From Pseudomonas eucalypticola (lineage in GTDB: Bacteria; Pseudomonadota; Gammaproteobacteria; Pseudomonadales; Pseudomonadaceae), in assembly GCF_013374995.1 (NCBI RefSeq), contig NZ_CP056030.1, positions 5,612,501 to 5,676,500 on the forward strand: a stretch of DNA of 64,000 nt, given 5' to 3'. Of the stretch, positions 1 through 7,154 are shown piece after piece. How positions within the stretch are numbered: the stretch's first letter is position 1; each line of letters begins with the position of its first letter. Below the pieces are notes generated by a model. The model was not told the DNA's origin, did not search any database, and saw only the letters and a list, made by a program, of their open reading frames with translations. Made by a program: the position numbers and the translations under genes.

Positions 1-807
1 CCGCGCTCGAAAATCAGCAAGCAGATCCAGGCGCTGGAGGAAGACCTGGGCGTGCAGTTGCTGCAACGCACCACGCGTAGCCTGCACTTGACCGAAGCCG
101 GCGCCGAGTACTATGAGGCTGTGCGCGAAGTGCTGGCCTCGGTGGACGAAGCCGAGCAACGCGCTCGCAGCGGGCTTGGCGAGGCACGCGGGGTGCTGAG
201 GGTAAACGCCCCCATGTCGTTCGGCTTGCGCAAGCTGGGGCCTCTGATTGCGCAATTTCACCAGCAACACCCTCAGATCGAGCTGCAACTGGTACTCAGC
301 GACCAGCAGGTGGACCCGGTACGGGGCGGCTTCGACGTGACCATCCGCATTGCCAGCCTGGCGGACTCCAGCATGGTGGCCAAGCAACTGGCCCCGGCGC
401 CACGGGTACTGGTGGCCTCCCCCGACTACCTGGCGCGCCATGGCACCCCCCAGGTGCCGCGCGACCTGACGGCGCATGCCTGCCTGAACTATGGCTACCT
501 GCAGAGCGGGGTCAGCCTGCAACTGAGCAACGGCAAGGACACCCAACGGGTGCACGTGACCGGCCCCCTGCACGCCAACAACGGCGACCTGCTGGCCACG
601 GCGGCCGAAGGCGGCATGGGCATCGCCCTGCTGCCGGCCTTCATCGTCGAGGACGCGCTGGCGGCCGGCCGGCTGGTGGCGGTGATGTGCGACTGGCAGG
701 CACCGCCGATCGGCATCCATGCGGTTTACCCCTCGGCCCGGCGGGTGCCGCAGAAAACCAGGGCGTTCATCGACTTCATGGTGGCGCAGTTGGCGCCCTC
801 TGCTTAA
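1..807 (+). CDS. LysR-family transcriptional regulator (5' end missing)
   Basis: The reading frame is open from base 1, so the gene starts outside the window. The first visible residues (SKQIQALEEDLGVQLLQRTT) are the recognition-helix end of a LysR winged HTH. The GTG at 52 that opens the longest internal ORF is therefore not the true start. The rest is a LysR substrate-binding domain of the CrgA-like subgroup, with the usual RVNAPMSFG and EGGMGIALLP stretches. LysR proteins normally act as tetramers on a divergently transcribed target, which here would lie to the left of the window. Nothing links it to the genes on the right, from which 1.2 kb of repeats separates it. Confidence 0.9.
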   Translation, partial: PRSKISKQIQALEEDLGVQLLQRTTRSLHLTEAGAEYYEAVREVLASVDEAEQRARSGLGEARGVLRVNAPMSFGLRKLGPLIAQFHQQHPQIELQLVLSDQQVDPVRGGFDVTIRIASLADSSMVAKQLAPAPRVLVASPDYLARHGTPQVPRDLTAHACLNYGYLQSGVSLQLSNGKDTQRVHVTGPLHANNGDLLATAAEGGMGIALLPAFIVEDALAAGRLVAVMCDWQAPPIGIHAVYPSARRVPQKTRAFIDFMVAQLAPSA

Positions 808-826
808 GGTTGCGACTTTCGCTGTA

Positions 827-1262
827 GACCGGGCGAAGCTCGGGGAAACCGCCAGCGCGGTCTTCCAGACCCACCGCACCGCCCTCTTCCCGAGCTGGCG
901 CCCGGTCCCACAGGCGTGGATGGAAGCGCGCGGTTCACCTCTGTGGGACCGGGCGGAGCTCGGGAAACCGCCACCGCGGTCTTCCAGGCCCATCGCACCG
1001 CCCTCTTCCCGAGCTGGCGCCCGGTCCCACAGGCGTGGATGGAAGCGCGCGGTTCACTCTGTGGGACCGGGCGAAGCTCGGGAAACCGCCACCGCGGTCT
1101 TCCAGGCCCACCGCACCGCCCTCTTCCCGAGCTGGCGCCCGGTCCCACAGGCGTGGATGGAAGCGCGCGGTTCACCTCTGTGGGACCGGGCGAAGCTCGG
1201 GAAGCAGCCAGCGCGGTCTTCCAGGCCCACCGCACCGCCTTCTTCCCGAGCTGGCGCCACGA
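827..1262. repeat. Four tandem ~119-bp repeats built from REP-like palindromes
   Basis: Near-identical units begin at about 827, 947, 1065 and 1184 (spacings 120, 118 and 119 bp); the last is truncated. Each unit starts with GACCGGGCGAAGCTCGGG and holds the inverted partner TTCCCGAGCTGGCGCCCGGT about 60 bp later, so each can fold as a REP doublet (REPIN-like). The ORFs that cross the array on both strands repeat with the same period and are repeat artefacts, not genes. Single copies of the motif recur near 31750, 54810 and 62340. Confidence 0.9.
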
Positions 1263-1433
1263 GGGGTAAGGACCATCTGCAAAGATATCCACAACCGACC
1301 GCCCGGCGGCGTTGACGGAATGCCCAGCGTTCCCCACAACTCAAAGGCGTCATGACCCTGGCCTAGAGAACTCGGGTCGCAGCGCGGCGTCAGCGAAGCG
1401 GGTGGAAGAGCAATCTTCCCCCCGCTTTTTTTT

Positions 1434-1898
1434 GGGTCTTCACGGAATCTCGGGAAAGTTGTCGCACCACTGCAAATCCACAGCGAGCAAACAGAGCGGA
1501 TCAGGTGATGTCCCAGGCATAACTGGCCCGAAACGGATGTGGGAGTGGGGGGGGCGCCGAGCCCTTGCCCGGGAAGCGCTGCGCGGGCGGCGCTCGGTTT
1601 CAAGGGCGCAGGAAAAACCAAGACATGCATCCGGTGGCCTTGATGCGATTGCAAGACGGGCCGATAGGATGTTCATCGGAGCTCCTGGCTGGGGATTGCA
1701 TCAAGGCTACTAGGCGCCAGGCGATGTTGTAGTGTCGCTGTCGAGATCGAGCGCCGTCCGTACGGCGCTTCCCGGGCAAGCCCGGTCCCGCATCTGTTTC
1801 GGGCCAGTTATGCCTGTGAGATCACCTGGTCCGCCTTGTTTGTCCACTAAAGATCTTCGTAAGCACCACCAACTTTTCCGGCAATCCGTGAAGAACCT
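1434..1898. repeat. Large imperfect fold-back element (two inverted ~210-bp arms)
   Basis: The left arm (about 1434-1655) and right arm (about 1690-1898) are diverged inverted copies. Matching blocks include 1437-1446 with 1885-1894, AGGCATAACTGGCCCGAAAC (from 1516) with the complement of 1796-1815, CTTGCCCGGGAAGCGC (from 1564) with the complement of 1766-1781, and 1637-1652 with 1694-1707. A transcript would form a hairpin several hundred nucleotides long with about 35 nt at its apex. The block at 1764-1790 resembles the REP core seen elsewhere. No convincing ORF lies inside. Bases 1263-1433, between this element and the tandem repeats, show nothing recognisable. Confidence 0.75.
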
Positions 1899-1944
1899 TT
1901 TTTTTACGCCCGTGATTCAGCCTCCGAACGAGCGTGGAGATAAA

Positions 1945-1962
1945 TTAATTTGACCAAATTAA
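1945..1962. promoter_or_regulatory. Palindromic operator candidate upstream of aroQ
   Basis: TTAATTTG at 1945-1952 and CAAATTAA at 1955-1962 form a perfect 8-bp inverted repeat with a 2-nt centre, 69 bp before the aroQ start. It overlaps a possible -35 (TTGACC, 1950-1955). A regulator binding here would be expected to affect aroQ expression. The regulator is not known from sequence. Confidence 0.5.
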
Positions 1963-1973
1963 CTGGTTAGTAC
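1960..1973. promoter_or_regulatory. Operator motif shared with the quiC/MFS promoter
   Basis: TAACTGGTTAGTAC stands here. The same 14-mer with one change occurs in reverse orientation at 11671-11684, in the divergent quiC/MFS spacer. The core TAAC-TG-GTTA is an inverted repeat. Sharing between two promoters of one pathway suggests a common pathway regulator, for example the TetR protein at 8833-9504 (inference). Confidence 0.5.
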
Positions 1974-1984
1974 AATTTATGTAC
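1970..1984. promoter_or_regulatory. Second palindrome in the aroQ promoter
   Basis: GTACA-ATTTA-TGTAC is a perfect 5-5-5 inverted repeat. It overlaps a possible -10 (TACAAT, 1971-1976), although the spacing from TTGACC is only 15 nt, so the promoter call is tentative. Confidence 0.4.
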
Positions 1985-2030
1985 ACCTCGCTCCACTGTC
2001 TCACACCAAAAATAACAAGGGAGAGTCTCC

Positions 2031-2477
2031 ATGAGCCGTACCGTACTGGTGCTCAACGGCCCGAACCTCAACATGCTGGGTACCCGCGAACCCGCCACCT
2101 ATGGCCGCGAAACCCTGGCCGACGTCTCTGCCCTGTGTGCCCGCACTGCCGAACAGCATGAGCTGACGGTCGAGTTCCGCCAGAGCAACCATGAAGGCGA
2201 AGCCATCGACTGGATTCACCAGGCCCGCGGTCGCTGCGCAGCGATCGTCATCAACCCCGGTGCCTGGACCCACACATCCATTGCGATTCGCGATGCACTC
2301 ACCGCCAGCGAACTGCCGGTGATCGAAGTGCATATCAGCAATGTGCATGCCCGTGAAACCTTCCGCCACCATAGCTATGTCTCCGGCGTCGCCGTGGCAG
2401 TGATGTGCGGTTTCGGCACGAACGGTTATCGGTTGGCGCTTGAACACGTCAGCCACCTGTTGAACAACAAGGGTTAA
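2031..2477 (+). CDS. aroQ: Type II 3-dehydroquinate dehydratase
   Basis: At 148 residues it is full length for the small dodecameric type II enzyme, which interconverts 3-dehydroquinate and 3-dehydroshikimate in the cytoplasm. Family motifs are complete: [18 protein letters not shown] with catalytic Arg19 and Tyr24, NPGAW with Asn75, and the VIEVHISN block with His101. A strong AGGGAGAG ribosome site precedes the ATG. It sits 6 bp before a quinate/shikimate dehydrogenase and near quiC, so it is probably the catabolic dehydroquinase rather than the biosynthetic one, which would usually lie with accBC in Pseudomonas (recall). Palindromes at 1945-1984 suggest inducible control. Confidence 0.93.
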   Translation: MSRTVLVLNGPNLNMLGTREPATYGRETLADVSALCARTAEQHELTVEFRQSNHEGEAIDWIHQARGRCAAIVINPGAWTHTSIAIRDALTASELPVIEVHISNVHARETFRHHSYVSGVAVAVMCGFGTNGYRLALEHVSHLLNNKG

Positions 2478-2483
2478 TTCGCA

Positions 2484-3344
2484 ATGTCCCAGAACAATAA
2501 AACCAGTGTATTGGCCGGCCTGATTGGCGCTGGCATCCAAGCCTCGCGCACCCCTGCCCTGCATGAGCGCGAAGGCGCCGCCCAGGGCCTGGGCTACCTG
2601 TACCGGCTGATCGACCTGGACCAGTTGAAGCTCGACACCAGCCACCTGGAAGAACTGCTGACTGCCGCCCAGCGCATGGCCTATACCGGCCTGAACATCA
2701 CCTTCCCGTGCAAGCAGGCGATCATTCCCTTGCTCGATGACCTGTCGCCCGAGGCCCGTGGCATTGGCGCGGTGAACACCGTGGTGCTCAAGGATGGCAA
2801 GCGCGTGGGCCATAACACCGACTGCCTGGGCTTTGCCGAAGGCTTTCGCCGTGGCATGGACGGCGCCGCCCGTGAGCGCGTGGTGCAGATGGGTGCCGGC
2901 GGTGCGGGCGCGGCAGTCGCCCATGCGCTGCTGATCGAGGGCGTGAAACAGCTGACCATCTTCGACGTGGACGCCAGCCGCGCCCAGGACCTGGCCGACA
3001 ACCTCAACCAGCACTTCCCCGGCAACCGCGCCCGTGCCGGCAGAGACCTGGCGGCAGCGATGAAGGAAGCCGACGGCATGGTGAACACCACGCCGATGGG
3101 CATGGCCAAGCTGCCGGGCATGCCAGTTCCCGCCGAACTGCTGCGCAAGGACCTGTGGGTGGCGGAAATCGTCTACTTCCCGCTGGAAACCGAACTGCTG
3201 CGCACCGCCCGCGCCTTGGGCGCGCGCACCCTGGATGGCGGCACCATGGCCGTGTTCCAGGCAGTGAAGGCGTTTGAGCTGTTCAGCGGCATCGTGCCGG
3301 ATGCCGACCGCATGACGGCGCATTTCAACAGCATGAATGGCTGA
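2484..3344 (+). CDS. Quinate/shikimate 5-dehydrogenase family protein (AroE/RifI-like)
   Basis: This 286-residue protein belongs to the shikimate dehydrogenase family. The N-terminal substrate domain holds NITFPCKQ with catalytic Lys77 and GAVNT...GHNTD with catalytic Asp113. A Rossmann domain follows (MGAGGAGAAV, about 136-145). Asp161 at the end of the second strand of the Rossmann fold (IFDVDASR) favours NAD over NADP, as expected of a catabolic enzyme. The usual SxS of AroE is SRT. It most likely oxidises quinate or shikimate to the 3-keto acid. It is co-transcribed with aroQ. The RifI-type class described in P. putida is the closest match I recall; the exact substrate is uncertain. Confidence 0.85.
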   Translation: MSQNNKTSVLAGLIGAGIQASRTPALHEREGAAQGLGYLYRLIDLDQLKLDTSHLEELLTAAQRMAYTGLNITFPCKQAIIPLLDDLSPEARGIGAVNTVVLKDGKRVGHNTDCLGFAEGFRRGMDGAARERVVQMGAGGAGAAVAHALLIEGVKQLTIFDVDASRAQDLADNLNQHFPGNRARAGRDLAAAMKEADGMVNTTPMGMAKLPGMPVPAELLRKDLWVAEIVYFPLETELLRTARALGARTLDGGTMAVFQAVKAFELFSGIVPDADRMTAHFNSMNG

Positions 3345-3351
3345 AGCCGCC

Positions 3352-4122
3352 TCAATCAAGCACCGGGCGCAGCAGCGCCTGGGCTTCGTAGAGGGCCGGC
3401 AGGTAGCGCTGCTGCATGGCCTGGGAATTGAGCCGGGCCACCTGGGTGGTGATCGATAACGCCGCCTTGAGTACGCCCTTGCGATCACGCAGGGGCACGC
3501 TCAACACCGCCATGCCGACCTCGAACTCCTGATCGACGATGCAGAACCCCTGCTCGCGCACCCGCCCCAATTCCTCTTCCAGCGCCGCCACCGTCACCTT
3601 GGTGTAGGGCGTCAACGGCCGTTGTTCAACGCGCTGCAAGTAGCTGCACAACTCCGCAGGCTGCAACTGCGCCAGCCAGATGCGCCCGCTCGCCGTGCAA
3701 TACAACGGCAGCCGCGACCCAGGACGGATCGACAGCGACGAGATGTGGCTATAACGACTGCGCACCACGTGAATGATGTCGTCGTCATCCCGGACGCCTA
3801 CGGACACGTGCTCCTGGGTACTGCGCGCCACCTGCTCGACGATGGGCCGCAGCATGCGCGGTAGCTGGGCGGAATCCACGTAAGCCTGGCCGATGCGCAA
3901 GGCCTTGGCGGTCAACCAGTATTCGCGCCCATCGGTCTCGACGAAGCGCTCATGCACCAAAGTCAGCAGAAAGCGCCGCGCGGCGCTCTGGCTCAACCCC
4001 GACAGCCGCGCTGCCATGGGCACCGTAAGCCGCGGGTGGTCTTCGCTGAACACCTGCATCAGCGCCAGGCCCTTCTGCAGCCCGGCGATGAGGTCTCGTT
4101 CGTGGATAGTCGGTTGTTTCAT
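3352..4122 (-). CDS. IclR-family regulator, PcaR/PcaU/PobR subgroup
   Basis: At 256 residues it has an N-terminal winged HTH (about 10-75, LTVPMAARLSGLSQSAARRFLLTL) and an IclR effector domain (about 90-250). Sequences such as DDIIHVVRSRYSHISSLSIRPGSRLPLYCTASGRIWLA resemble PcaR and PobR, which sense protocatechuate-pathway acids. It is divergent from the AroE-like/flavoprotein operon and convergent with the aroQ pair (7-bp gap). A palindrome like a PcaR box lies in the divergent spacer at 4155-4169. A likely role is activation of this island in response to a hydroaromatic acid or beta-ketoadipate-pathway intermediate (inference). Confidence 0.88.
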   Translation of the reverse strand: MKQPTIHERDLIAGLQKGLALMQVFSEDHPRLTVPMAARLSGLSQSAARRFLLTLVHERFVETDGREYWLTAKALRIGQAYVDSAQLPRMLRPIVEQVARSTQEHVSVGVRDDDDIIHVVRSRYSHISSLSIRPGSRLPLYCTASGRIWLAQLQPAELCSYLQRVEQRPLTPYTKVTVAALEEELGRVREQGFCIVDQEFEVGMAVLSVPLRDRKGVLKAALSITTQVARLNSQAMQQRYLPALYEAQALLRPVLD

Positions 4123-4154
4123 GGGGTACCCCCGCCCGGATTATTGGCCCGATG

Positions 4155-4169
4155 ATGCGATTATCGCAG
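4155..4169. promoter_or_regulatory. PcaR-like box between iclR and the AroE-like operon
   Basis: TGCGA-TTA-TCGCA (4156-4168) is a perfect palindrome. It shares TGCGATTATCG with the box at 11692-11706 and resembles the PcaR site GTTCGATAATCGCAC reported for P. putida pcaIJ (from memory). It is placed to control both divergent genes. Confidence 0.55.
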
Positions 4170-4274
4170 TGGCACCGCGAATAACAACCAAAAGCGCCAA
4201 CAGCCGCGTTGTGGCGCTCGCCGGCCAGCCGCACCATGGGCCCACAACAACAGCAAACGGTCCAGGAGATCGAC

Positions 4275-5084
4275 ATGGTTCGCGGCTCGACCCAATTGGT
4301 GGCCATACTCGGCACGCCTATCGCCCAAGTGAAATCCCCCGACAACTTCAACCGCTGGTTCGCCGACAACGATCGCGACATCGCCATGCTGCCCATCGAC
4401 CTGGGGGCCGCGGCGTTGCCGGCGTTCGTCGACACGCTGCGGGCCTGGCAGAACCTGCGTGGCTGTGTGGTGACGGTGCCCTACAAACAGGCCGTGGCGC
4501 CCTTGCTCGATGCCCTCACCGAGCGGGCCGCGGCCCTGGGCATGGCCAACGTGATCCGCCGCGAGGCCGATGGCCGCCTGGTAGGCGACCACCTGGACGG
4601 CATTGGTTTTCTCAAGGCCGCGGCGGCTCACGGCTTCCAGCCGCAGGGCAAGCGCGCCCTGGTGGTGGGCGCCGGTGGCGTGGGCGCGGCCATTGCCTAC
4701 GCGCTAGCCGAGCAAGGCCTGGCCGAGCTGGTGCTGGTGGATGTGCGCACCACGCAGGTAGAGGCACTGAAAAAGGTACTGCTCAACGCCTTCCCGACGC
4801 TAGCCATACAAAGCGCCTACAGTGAACTGGGCAGCTTTGACCTGGTGGTCAACGCTACACCCGTGGGCATGGGGGATACGGGCCACTTGCCGCTGCCCGA
4901 CACCGCCCTGGCCAGCCTGCGCCCAAGCACGCTGGTGGCCGACGTGGTCACTTCGCCACCGGTTACCCCTCTGCTCGCCAAAGCCCGCGACTTGGGCTGC
5001 CGCATCCAGACCGGCCCGGAAATGGCCCGCGCGCAGATGGGCAACCTGGGCGCCTTCATGGGCGTGACACCCGAAGACGCCTGA
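4275..5084 (+). CDS. Divergent shikimate dehydrogenase-like protein
   Basis: The start at 4275 is chosen for the AGGAGAT site just upstream; an in-frame ATG at 4209 has none. The 269-residue protein has the AroE fold: catalytic Lys71 (VTVPYKQ), Asp108 (GDHLDG) and a Rossmann loop VGAGGVGAA (about 131-139) with Asp156, suggesting NAD. Shikimate-binding residues are altered: the SxS serine is Val19, the NxT asparagine is Val66, and AVNT/NTD read MANV/HLD. It therefore probably acts on a different hydroaromatic or cyclic acid. It leads an operon with two flavoproteins and a NIPSNAP protein (gap to the next gene 10 bp). Confidence 0.82.
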   Translation: MVRGSTQLVAILGTPIAQVKSPDNFNRWFADNDRDIAMLPIDLGAAALPAFVDTLRAWQNLRGCVVTVPYKQAVAPLLDALTERAAALGMANVIRREADGRLVGDHLDGIGFLKAAAAHGFQPQGKRALVVGAGGVGAAIAYALAEQGLAELVLVDVRTTQVEALKKVLLNAFPTLAIQSAYSELGSFDLVVNATPVGMGDTGHLPLPDTALASLRPSTLVADVVTSPPVTPLLAKARDLGCRIQTGPEMARAQMGNLGAFMGVTPEDA

Positions 5085-5094
5085 GGAGGCCGCC

Positions 5095-6822
5095 ATGAAC
5101 GCAGCCATACCCGCACAGGGTTGGACTCACCACGTGGACCTGGTGGTGCTGGGCAGCGGCGCCGCCGGATTTGCCGCCGCCACTACCGCGGCCTGCCGGG
5201 GCTTGAAGGTATTGATACTGGAGAGGGCCGAGACCTTTGGCGGCACCTCGGCGATCTCCGGCGGCGCCGTGTGGGTCCACGGCACCGACCAGGCACGTGC
5301 CGCTGGCGTGCAAGACACCCCCGATGCCGTGCGCCGCTACCTGAAGGCCACCATCGGCCCCGGCTACCGCGCCGACCTGGTAGACGCCTACATCGCCCGG
5401 GGCGCCGAAGCGCTGCGCTACCTGGAAAGCCACAGCGAACTGAAATACGCGCTACGGCCCCTTTCCCCCGACTATTACCCCGATGAACCCGGTGGCACCG
5501 ACCGCGGCCGCGCCCTGGAGATGGTGGAATACGACGGCCGGCAGCTGAGCGCCTGGTTCCAGCACCTGCGCACCCCGCCGCCGGGCATGCTGTTGTTCGG
5601 TGGCATGATGGTCAACCGGGTGGATATCCAGCACCTCCTCAGCTTCCGCCGGTCGCCTGCCTCGCTGTGGCACTGTGTGAAGCTGCTGGCGCGCTACGGC
5701 AAGGACCGCCTGCGCCACCCACGCGGCACCCGCCTGACCGTCGGCAACGCCTTGATCGCACGCCTGGCCACCACGGCTTTCGCCAAGGGCGCGGACCTGT
5801 GGCTGAAGGCCGAACCGCGGGCACTGATACACGAGCACGGCGCGGTCACTGGCGTGGAAGTCGACTATAACGGCCAGCGCTTGAGGATTCAGGCACGCTG
5901 CGCCGTTGTGTGCGCCGGCGGTGGTTTCGCCGCCGCGGGCAATGCCGATGGCCTGCGCCCGGGTACCGGCAGCGACCACCTGACCATGTCGCCCGCCAGT
6001 AATGACGGCACCAGCCTGGCCCTGGCCCAGGCGGTGGGTGGGCACCTGGGCGAGGGCTTGGCGGCCAATTTCTTCTGGGCCCCGGTGTCCCAGCGCCGCC
6101 ACGCCAACGGGACGCTGGAACGCTTTCCGCACCTGGTCACCGACCGCGCCAAACCCGGCATCATCGCCGTGAACCGCAGGGGCCAGCGCTTCGTCAACGA
6201 GTCCGACTCCTACCATTGCTTCGTACAGGCCATGCAGGAAAATAACAACTCACCGTGCTGGTTGATCGCCGATGCCCAGGCCCTGAACAGCTACGGCATG
6301 GGCCTGGCACGGCCCAAGCCTGTGGATAACCGCGCACTGGTGGACGCGGGTTACCTTTACCAGGCCGACAGCGCCGAGCAACTGGCGCACTTGATCGGCG
6401 TCGACCCCAACGGCCTGGCCGACACCTTGCGCCAGCACAATGCCGATGCCCTGCGCGGCACCGACAGCCAATTCGCCAAGGGCGGCAACAGTTACAACCG
6501 CTCCCTGGGCGACCCTCATCACGCGCCCAATCCCTGCCTGGCGCCGCTGACGAAAGCGCCCTGGTACGCGATCCGCGTGCACACCGGCGACTTGGGTTCG
6601 GCCCGAGGGCTGGTGACCGATGCCAATGCGCGTGTGCTCGACCGCCAGGGCCAGCCCATTGCCGGCCTGTATGCCGCCGGCAACGACATGAACTCGATCA
6701 TGGAAGGCACCTACCCCGGCCCCGGTATCACCCTGGGCCCAGGCCTGACCTTCGGCTACATCGCCGCCACCCACGCGGCCACCCGGCTGCAACGCAGCAC
6801 CCCTACCCAACAAGAGGCATGA
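5095..6822 (+). CDS. FAD-dependent oxidoreductase, KstD/fumarate-reductase-flavoprotein type
   Basis: The 575-residue protein has an N-terminal FAD dinucleotide motif (VVLGSGAAGFAAA, GSGAAG at 20-25), the ERAETFGGTSAISGG adenine/ribityl block and the C-terminal GNDMNSIMEGTYPGPGITLG motif. The Tyr-x-x-x-Gly pair in TYPGPG matches the catalytic Tyr/Gly of 3-ketosteroid delta-1-dehydrogenase, and RFVNESDSY may supply another tyrosine. Such enzymes desaturate next to a ring ketone. With AroE-like and dehydroquinate genes around it, a cyclohexanone- or cyclohexenone-acid substrate is plausible (inference). It is cytoplasmic, with no signal peptide. Its stop lies just before the NIPSNAP gene. Confidence 0.85.
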   Translation: MNAAIPAQGWTHHVDLVVLGSGAAGFAAATTAACRGLKVLILERAETFGGTSAISGGAVWVHGTDQARAAGVQDTPDAVRRYLKATIGPGYRADLVDAYIARGAEALRYLESHSELKYALRPLSPDYYPDEPGGTDRGRALEMVEYDGRQLSAWFQHLRTPPPGMLLFGGMMVNRVDIQHLLSFRRSPASLWHCVKLLARYGKDRLRHPRGTRLTVGNALIARLATTAFAKGADLWLKAEPRALIHEHGAVTGVEVDYNGQRLRIQARCAVVCAGGGFAAAGNADGLRPGTGSDHLTMSPASNDGTSLALAQAVGGHLGEGLAANFFWAPVSQRRHANGTLERFPHLVTDRAKPGIIAVNRRGQRFVNESDSYHCFVQAMQENNNSPCWLIADAQALNSYGMGLARPKPVDNRALVDAGYLYQADSAEQLAHLIGVDPNGLADTLRQHNADALRGTDSQFAKGGNSYNRSLGDPHHAPNPCLAPLTKAPWYAIRVHTGDLGSARGLVTDANARVLDRQGQPIAGLYAAGNDMNSIMEGTYPGPGITLGPGLTFGYIAATHAATRLQRSTPTQQEA

Positions 6823-6824
6823 CC

Positions 6825-7145
6825 ATGTTCTATGAATTGCGCACCTACACCCTCAAACCCACCAAGCTCGCCGACTGGCTGGCGCTGTACCAGAGCGATG
6901 CCCTGGCCGTGCAGACCGAGCACCTGGGCCGCCTGGTGGGTTTCTTCACCACCGAAATCGGCGACGTGAACCAGGTGGTGCATATCTGGGCCTGGGAAAG
7001 CCTGGACGAGCGCATGGCCCGGCGCACCGCCATGGCGGCCGACAGCCGCTGGATGGAGTTCAGCCGCAAGAACAAGGAGCTGGACGCCGTGATGAAACTG
7101 GAGTCGCGAATGATGCGCCCCACTGCATTCTCGCCGCTCAAGTAG
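6825..7145 (+). CDS. NIPSNAP-family protein
   Basis: About 106 residues forming a single ferredoxin-like alpha+beta NIPSNAP domain: MFYELRTYTLKP at the start, then WAWESLDERMARRTAM. The ATG at 6825 is preferred over the one at 6819 because AAGAGG at 6812-6817 is well spaced only for 6825. NIPSNAP proteins in bacterial catabolic operons are dimeric and have no established reaction; some act as small isomerase- or monooxygenase-like accessory proteins. It lies between two flavoprotein genes and is almost certainly co-transcribed with them. Confidence 0.85.
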   Translation: MFYELRTYTLKPTKLADWLALYQSDALAVQTEHLGRLVGFFTTEIGDVNQVVHIWAWESLDERMARRTAMAADSRWMEFSRKNKELDAVMKLESRMMRPTAFSPLK

Positions 7146-7154
7146 GCCAGGCCC

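Noticed and set aside
719..1355. Overlapping ORFs of 100-200 codons on both strands
   Set aside because: They run through the 119-bp tandem repeats and have the same period in their proteins; they are arginine/proline-rich artefacts of repeated GC-rich DNA.
2001..3488. A 495-codon leftward ORF opposite aroQ and the dehydrogenase
   Set aside because: It is antisense to two genes with complete catalytic motifs and has histidine/glutamine/alanine-rich shadow composition.
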